A stretch of 64,000 nucleotides of DNA from Lingula anatina (lineage: Eukaryota; Brachiopoda; Lingulata; Lingulida; Lingulidae). How positions within the stretch are numbered: position 1 is the first letter of the stretch; each line of letters begins with the position of its first letter. The DNA lies in the NCBI RefSeq assembly GCF_001039355.2, contig NW_019775425.1:391366-455365 (forward strand). The letters are read 5' to 3'. Shown here piece by piece: positions 52,880 through 62,388 of this stretch. The notes beneath the pieces were generated by a model. That model made no database searches, was not told the DNA's origin, and saw nothing but the letters and a program-made list of their open reading frames with translations. The translations under genes and the position numbers were made by a program.

Positions 52880-55800
52880 GATCGATACCACAATGTATTC
52901 AACCAAAACTACAATAGATTATTAAACAAGAAAAAAGTGCAATGTATTATTTTGCTGAAGCTAATTAAATTCAAACATGTCTGACCAATTTTCCCATTTT
53001 TTTTCAAAGTTTGTTAAATTTAGCTTTTTTAATGCATTAAATCTTTCTATTATATATTATAAATTGATCCTCTATGTAATTTATGAGTGAAGAAAGACGG
53101 ATACATTCTTTCTTTTTGAAACTTTTGTAAATATAAAATTTCGTACAAAGAATAACAAAATTAATTGGGCTGTTTGGGTTTGTTGGATAGCTGAAAAGGA
53201 TGCATTTTTCATTAAAGGTAATGGGATCCGATGAATAGCTAAAATTGATGATGGGTTAATATCTACATTGACCTTCTCCTTGAAAATCTTGCAGAGGTCA
53301 GCCCTTAGGTTTTCCTTGGGTTTTTCTGTCCAGTTTAGAAATTTTATATTGTTCTTTTGTGAGTATTGCTGATTATGGTTCGCCATTTGTATGACAGCTC
53401 TTGTCTGGCGGCTATTTTCCTCCAGCTTCTCGGTTAACTTTCTGATTTCAGAGGCCTGTTTAGTTAGTTTTTCACGCAGTGATTCTGTCTCTAGGCACAA
53501 CGCGTCAACTTTTTCAGTTTCAGCAGCTATCTTGGCCCTAAGATCTTGCTCCAACTCTTTCTTAAATTAATCTTTTAGTTCCTGTTTTATTTCGAGCTTA
53601 AGCTGTGACAGAAATTCCATAACGTCAGATTTACGTATCATCTCATTTTTGATTTCTGCCAATGTATTCTGGATCGTGCGGAGTTCATCTGCAGCTGGAT
53701 TCTCTGTCGTTTTGTGGCATCTCTTGCCTGGCTTTTATGTGATTATGATACTTAATCAACTCTTACTACATGTAAATTTGTTTTCAGCTGAGGGCTGCCC
53801 AAACCCAGGCACACCAGAATATGGGACTTTGATATACAATGGGAGCTACTTTGGCCTTGGTTCTTCAGTAAGATTTCAGTGCACTAGGCCAGGCTATATT
53901 ATCTCAGGTAAGGGCAATGGCCCGAAAGCCAATATAAGAGTGCACTCAGAATAGTGGATTAACAGATTCAAGAAGATCAAACATTACAATCCACAAAAAA
54001 ACTTGCTGGGTATTTCTCATTTAGACACTGAATAGATTCCACACAGGGATTACGCAACAAGCATTCAAGTCCAATGGCTATATTTGATCTATGGATCTGT
54101 TAGACCACTGTTCTGCATGAATGCACTCTAAATCAAGTCTCCAAATTGTATTTTGTGGTAAACTGTGGTCATCACAATCTTGGGTGTTTATCAACTACCA
54201 CTTAATTTAAGAAAAAAGGTTGGATAGTTTTAATGTAGTTCTTTTTATAAATTAAGAACCTTGTCTTATTATTTTGTTTTCCATGCATTAATTTGTACCA
54301 CCATTGTGAGCCCTGGTGGAACTAATGGTTTTAGTGTATCTCCAAAACAAGGAAGGATACATCCATAGTTGCTATTGAACTTGAATAGGAAATCATATAT
54401 TGGGAATCTAAATGTGACCTTGAATTTGACCTACAACCTACTTTTTGCCATGAAGTGCAGTTTGCAAATTTTCTAGCCCTTATATCTCCAAAACTAGCAG
54501 AGATACACCCATAGTAACTATATATTGAACTTGAATAGAAAAGCATATATTGGGTCTTCAACTTGGCATTTAACCTACTGTTTCACCATGAAATGCAACT
54601 TTCTAGTTTATTGTGCTGTTTGCATTACTATTTACATGCTATTTGATAGTAAAATGGTATTAGTTTTAAAATCAGCTGCTACTTTCAGTTGTTAATATAC
54701 ATGATTGTAATTTTAATATGATGGAATATTTGTAGATCCTAAACCTGTATTTTGTGACCTGCAACCTGAAGAAACAACTACAAGTATGCCCACAACAGTA
54801 GAAGCAACAACTGCAGAAATGACATCTTTAACAACCCAAGGTATTTTCTGAGAAATACTGCCATCATAGATTTTCTCAAACTTTGATTGATTTCTCAAAA
54901 GTTTTAAGAGTTCCTTTAAGATGAAAGAAATTATTATTATTTTTTTATTGATTTCTCAAAAGTTTTTAAGAGTTCCTTTAAGATGAAAGAAATTATTATT
55001 ATTATTTTTTCAAAAAACAAGTTCCAAAACCTAAGGATTACACAAATGAGCAGCAATTTACTAATTGATTCAGGGATAACAGAAGCACCTGTAAGCACAG
55101 AGGCAACCAGTGCTGGGACATCTGCAGAAATGACCTCTGTCAGTACAACTATGGAAGTCACCCCAAAACCAACCACTGCTGATACTCCCATTACTTTATC
55201 TAGTACTGAGGGGTCTACTTTTAGTCCTACTACTGGACCTACAAGACCTCCAGGTATAAAAAGAGAAAATACTTGCTTATCCTTTTACCAGTGTTCATAG
55301 AGGTCTTTTCCTAAAGAAGCAGTGTCCAACATTTGCATATATTCCTTCAAACTCAATTCTGTGCTTTTAACTTTATAAGAAAAAACATATATTTGATATA
55401 AAAATGAGAAAAACTGCCAATTTCAAATTTTGTCTTTTATTGATTTCTAAAAAGCCATAACATTTGTTTCAAATCAAAAGACATTTTAAAATTAGAATTT
55501 TTATTAGAATATGACTAAGCATAAGGATTACACACCTACTCTCACTAATGAACAGCCCTTTACTAAATGATTCAGGGACAACAGAAACAACTGCAAGTAC
55601 AGAGGCAACCAGTGCTGGTACATCTGCAAAAATGACCTCTGCCAGTACAACTATGGAAGTCACCTCAAAACCAACCACTGCTGATACTCCCATTACTTTA
55701 TCTACGGCTGCTAGTACTATGGTCTCTACTTTAAGTCCTACCACTTCACCTACAAGACCCCCAGGTATGTAAAGACATGATACTTGCTTATCCTACTAGA

Positions 55801-56803
55801 AGTCCTTTCCTACAGGAACAGTGTCAAGCATTTTTGTATTTTCCATCAAGCCCAATTCTGTGCTCTAATCTTAATAGGAAAACATCTATTTGTCCTTTAT
55901 TCTTTAGGCACTGGAAGATGCATTGGGTATGGAGATCCACATTACAGAACATTTGATAAACGGATCATACACTTTCAAGGCACCTGTAAATACACTATGG
56001 CTCAAAGCTGTGGTGCCTCACAAGCAAATCTCACTGAATTCTTGGTGTCTGTGGAAAATGAACACCGTAAGGGTAATAAGAAGGTGTCTTGGTTGAGAAA
56101 AGTTGGTGTTGAGGTCTATGGGAATATTATCCGCTTAGAAAAAAGAAGAAAAGTCTATGTAAGTACAACATCAGCAACTATAACTGTGTAATTTGAGAAA
56201 TAGATGTGCAGTTTGACATCTGCAAAAGATTCCCATATTGAATCAGGGACTGCTTTTATTAAATATTGAAATGTAAAATTGGAACACCATAAAAAGTCTT
56301 TGAATTTGGTGGCAATATAATAAATGGAAATGATATGGAAAAAAGTTAGGAATGAAATTAACCAAACAATTATGTACATTGAATAAAAAATTACTAAAGC
56401 TAAGATGTCTGTAGTCTATTGCCAGAATATGTTACATTTCTTTTGTGAAACACTATTTCCAGATCAACGATGAAAGAGTGGAACTCCCAATATCTTTGGC
56501 AAATGGAAGCATTTCCATGATTTTCATTAAACGAAAAACTATAAGGTTGTCTACTGACTTTGGCTTGGAGCTGAAGTATGATGGCAATAATAGAGTGCAG
56601 GTCCGGGTGCCAAGACAATACCAAAACCGTATGTGTGGTATCTGTGGCAACTTTAATGGAAACAAAACGGATGATCTCGTTATGGCAAATGGAACTGATG
56701 TCAGTAACAGAGATAGGAAAGAGGCATATGCTCTAATTGGTAACAGCTATGAGATCCCAGGAGCTGGTATCCCAGGGTATGTCAGCATTGTGTGTGTGTG
56801 TGT

Positions 56804-56834
<31 letters not shown>

Positions 56835-59800
56835 ATTTTAAAAAAATTAAACCTAAGACATGTCTAAACTTCAACTCTGAGTTTCATAGGATATGTCCGT
56901 TCAGGTGGTGTTTATTCAAATGATATTCCAATCGGTTACAATGGCATAATGTTATTTGTGGCACATGTGCTAGTTATGTCACTGTGGTTATGACTTCAAT
57001 ATGTTCATTTATTTAGTGTATCTGCCGTAAGCATAACTAACTGGTTTAAGATTTAATAACCACACTTAATCATTTAGGGACAAAAATATTCAACAGAAAC
57101 TGGAATATCATTTGAATAAACACCTCCTGAACATTCACATTTTCATTATATTTTATTTTATTAATGTTTTGAGTAGAATGCTGCTCATTTAGAATCAAAA
57201 CTTTTTCTTTGCCATTCAATGAAAATAATGTGACATTTTCAATATTAAGAAACTAGCTGCAGTTATGATTTTAAGCATGATGACATCAGAACAATAGAGA
57301 CAAATTTTTCTTATTATTCTTTGATAATAAATATTTTACAGGTGCAAGAAAGGGGAAGAGGATGATTGGATAGAATGCTCTGACTCTCAAAAAGCACTAG
57401 TGACAACGAACACATACTGTGGCCTGATCAATGACACAAACAATGTATTTCGGGAATGCATCAAAAGCGGCGACTTGGATATTGAAGAAATAAAGTTTAG
57501 CTGTCAATTTGATGTTTGTGCAGCATTTCAGTTTAACTCCTTCCCCAAAGAGACTGCCTGTGAACGCCTGGAGGGCTTTGCAAAACGTTGTGCAGATGTT
57601 GGCTTCTACGTACAATGGAGAAATGCAGCCAATTGTCGTAAGTATTAGCATGCTTATTATTTGCATGCTGATTTTACACTCACATTTGATCTGACAGTAC
57701 ACTGGTCTATATTTAGATTTGGTTCTTTTACAGTATTTTCCATACAGTGGGTAGCCTGCTTTTCAGTTTTGTTGCCCATACTACAGGAATGTTGCAATTT
57801 TAAGAATTGATGACTTAAAAAGCATAGCATCTGTGAAATTCACAATTCCCCCAATAAAAAAGATCCGTTACCACGTACACCACTGCTATAGTGATAATGT
57901 TCAAAACATATACAATACATATATACAATACATACACAAAATATATACAATACAAAATGCATCAAAACTCAATCCTAATGAAAAACAGTAAATATATCAC
58001 TTCTACTCTGAAAGCATCCTTGAGTATATATTCTAAAATTAATTGGAACTTTCAGCCCTGATTTGTGGTAAGGATGAGGTGTATGACGCCATGGCCCCAG
58101 CCTGCCCTGCAACCTGCAATACTCCAGCAGACAAATGTACAGTGGCTGGCACAGTGGAGGACTGCAGGTGTAAAGATGGCTATGTATTGAGTGGTGACAC
58201 CTGTGTACCTGAAAACCAGTGTGGCTGTACAGATGGACAGGGACGGTATCATAAGGTTTGTAGACCAAAAATGTCAATTTTAATTTCTTTGCAGTTTTAA
58301 TGAAACACTAAATTTGGCTCTACACAAGAAATTTTTCTGAAATAAGAGATTGTTCTAGTTGAATAAAGTGGCTATTATGTCTCAGAAATGGAGGTAATCT
58401 ACAGGATTTTTAGATATTTTTTATCAAACTTATGAAATGATTTTTGTGAATAAATAGATCCCAAAATATTTATTTTCTGTTAGTGTGTATCCAGTCAGTG
58501 AAAGAAAGAAAAATAATGCATTAAATATCCTGAAAACAATTATGATTAAATAATGTTAAGATGAATTTTGCCTTTTTGATATTTCAGCTTGGACAATCTT
58601 GGGTGTCTAACAGTTGCACCACCAAGCATGAATGTGTCAGAGAAAATGGTACATCTTTCATTAGAGAAACTCACCTACCCAGTTGTGATGTAAATGCCAG
58701 ATGTAAGCTGAAAAATGGAAAAAGAGGATGTTATTGTAAATGGCCTTACAGAGGAGATGGTTATAGTTGTGGAGGTAGGTGAATATTTTGGGCACTTGGG
58801 ACTGTTTATATAGAATAATGACCTGTTGGCTATATTTATGTGAGATTGTTTTTATGATTGAGACCTTTCAGGTAATGCACTTCAAAAGAGGGATAAAACC
58901 ATATTGCTTCTCTTTCATAGCTACAAAAACCTGCTGGATCTATGGTGACCCTCATTACAAAACCTTTGATGGAGTGAAGATCAACTTCCAAGGGACTTGT
59001 AGATACGATGCAGCAAAGAGCTGTCTTGCAAGTGGTTCAAATCTGACCAACTTTAGAGTAACTGTCCAACAAGAACACCGTGGACGAAGCAAGAAAGTTT
59101 CTTTCACACGCAATATTGAAGTGACTGTTGGCAATCATATGATCACTCTAAAGAAGAGGAGAGTGGTTTTAGTAAGTGTTCATTCCATAGTTATTGAATA
59201 TAAATTTTCTCTTTAAATGTATTAAATTCATCTTTGAATTTGTCATCTTTTCTGACTTGCTTCACTTAAATGAGGATATAGTTGATAACCTAGTAATACC
59301 TGATGCCCTTTCCTCAGCTAATGAAAGTTTGCAACGACCCATAAATCAATAAAGTTCATCCTCGCCATAAAACATTGTTTGTCTATGCCAAACTTCCCTT
59401 TTTTCTGACCTGTGATTGCACATTATAATCCTGATTGTAGGTCGATGGCCAAAAGGAGAGTCTCCCTCGTGTGTTAAATATAGATGGAGGAAAGATACGC
59501 ATAAGAAGATTGAGCAAAAAACGTGTGAGGGTGAGGACCACCTTTGGACTGAATGTGATATTTGATGGCAACACAAAAGCTTCTGTAAGGGTACCTGCTG
59601 AATACATGAACCAGATGTGTGGTATTTGTGGCAACTGCAATGGAGATAAAACAGATGACCTTCGTCTGGCAGATGGAACAGATGTTAGTGGTGGTAGGAA
59701 GAGGGACATCTTTGCACAAATTGGTAATAGCTATTTGGTGCCAGATCCATCAACAATTGGGTAAGTCTGACCTGGTCTACTGTTGATTTTTGCAAAGATT

Positions 59801-62317
59801 GTGCAAGGACTGGAATCTAAATTTTTTCTACACCTTCCAATTAGACATTGCATCATTGAACACATTTTTCTGGAAATTACAAAATATTGTTATGTTTGAC
59901 AGAAATATCTTTTTGATTTGTTGCATGTTATCAAGACTTCTGTCCTTTTGAAACTAGGTGTCAGGCAGGCAGCCCTGATGACTGGGTTGAGTGCCTAGGT
60001 AGTCAAAATGCCATAGTAGACAATGATGGTCACTGTGGTACAATGAACAAGAGTGATAGTGTTTTCTCATCCTGTGTTGAAAGTGGTGTTGTGGATGTTG
60101 CTCAGTTATATGCTGACTGCCGGTTTGATGTGTGTCACGAGCTGATCTATGTTGATGAATCTTCAGCCAAGGAAGCAGCTTGTGAATCTCTGTCAAATAT
60201 GGCAGATCAGTGTGCTGCAGCAGATCAAGCTGTGACATGGAGAGCTGCTACTAATTGCCGTATGTACTTTCTTGTATTTTCTTGTTCTAAAAAAATGAAA
60301 AAGGTGGTCAAATTTGTATTGGCCATCATCAAGTTCTCAATTTATTTTGAAGATCAAATTTGTGTCATGTATGATGGGGGCAATTTAGAAGAATTTTAAA
60401 AATAGTTTTCTTGTTTTACAATATCTGTTACCTTGAATAATTGAAAGTGTTTTGAAATTAAACCTTGGTCATTGGCAAATGCATGTTTGTTCCGTTTATA
60501 GCCCTGAGTTGTGGCAGTAATCAGGAGTTTAACCCAACTGCATCTGCCTGTCCTGCTACATGTCAAAATCCCAATGCTCCTGATGAATGTGAAGGAATCC
60601 CAGTGGAAGACTGTGAATGCAAAGAGGGCTATTTACTTAGTGGTGACACCTGTGTGGCTGCTGACCAGTGTGGATGTTCAGATGCTGAAGGAAATTACTA
60701 TGAGGTGCTACACACAGTTTGGTCAATATCATTGGAATTTTTAAGGAATGGAGGGGTGGAAAGATTAAATAATGTATTACTTACAGCAAAGATTAGCATG
60801 TTTACATGTCTTTTGGGAAGTATGTTTCATTTTGATTCGATAATGGTCTGATACTAGGTAAAAAACATTGTATGCAATTTATTTCACTCAATATTGAATG
60901 TTTTTTGTCAACTGTTGTATTTTACACCATATAATATCTTGACATCACCATCAAATTTATCAGTATTTATCTGTTTTATATTAACATGAAGGTATTGGTT
61001 AATTTTAGTTAGGAGCAAGTTGGCTGTCAGGGGATTGCTTGAAGCATTATGAATGTGTCAATGAAAACAGGACAGCATTTATCAAAGAAACAAGTCGCCC
61101 TAGCTGCCATCCAAATGCCGAGTGTAAACTATTAAATGATATTCGAGGATGTCAGTGTACCCCACCCTATACAGGAGATGGTTATAGTTGTATTGGTATG
61201 TTTCTTTAAAAGAGTTGACACAAAATTATAAGGAAGTATGAACACTGGTACATAAAACTTAGTCTGTTTAAGTTTTGCATGTGAGAGCAGATAAATCAAG
61301 TGCTTACTTTTATTTTTTAGGTTGCTAGACTGATGTTGGTAAAGTTCCATTTGAACGAGCAATTCTTTTTTTTTTGCTTTTAGGAAATTTAAAAAAAGTT
61401 AAATGGACCTAATTAGTATGTATTTAGAATGAGTGATTGAAATAAAGAGTAGATTATTTCATAATGATTTCACTTGTTTGTAGAAACTGGTTCGTGTATC
61501 TCAAGTCTAACCAACTTTGTGACTTTTGATGAGGAAGCTTACCAATTTAATGGTACTTGCAAATACTTGCTGGCTGGTACATGTGGTAACTTGACAGCAG
61601 AACAGATGAGGTTTACGGTGTTTCAGAACAATGGACCATTAGGACTTGCCATAGAAGTAAACATTTATAATCATACATTAACACTGGGGAAAAGAGGATT
61701 AATACTGGTAAGTGCATTTCATTTGATTGCTCCGTACAACTGGAAGTGTATATTTTATTATTTAAATTGAGTTTGTGCAGTGAATAAACTGTTCAGTATA
61801 CCAGAAAAGCTTTATCCCATAACAAACAACCATGATTTTTATGTACAGATATAAAACAGATGTGTCTGTACATATAGCCGTCACGTGCCTCTGTTGTCGC
61901 TGTCGTCGTCGTCGCCGTGCACTTTCACCGATAACACGATAAGTAAAATACCGTTTCACTTTTGGCTTGAAACTTACAGAACTGATGAATATTTATATTA
62001 CACAGGTTAAGTTCGAAAATCACCATGATCTGGCCATTTTTATGGAAGTTATGCTATTTTTTCATTTTTTTCAGCATATATGCAACACCGATAACACACT
62101 AAGTGAAAAACTGTTTTACCTTTTGGCTTAAAACTTACAGAACTGATGAATATTCATAATATGCAGGTCAAGGTGTTCTTTTGACATTTTCTGCATCTTA
62201 ACAATATTGTTAGTTGATTATATAAAAATGATGGTAAACCTGTTATTGTGTATTGTGTAATAAAGTGTCAAAAATGGAAATAAACTCCTATCTTTACAGT
62301 TTCAGATTCAATCATTC

Positions 62318-62388
<71 letters not shown>

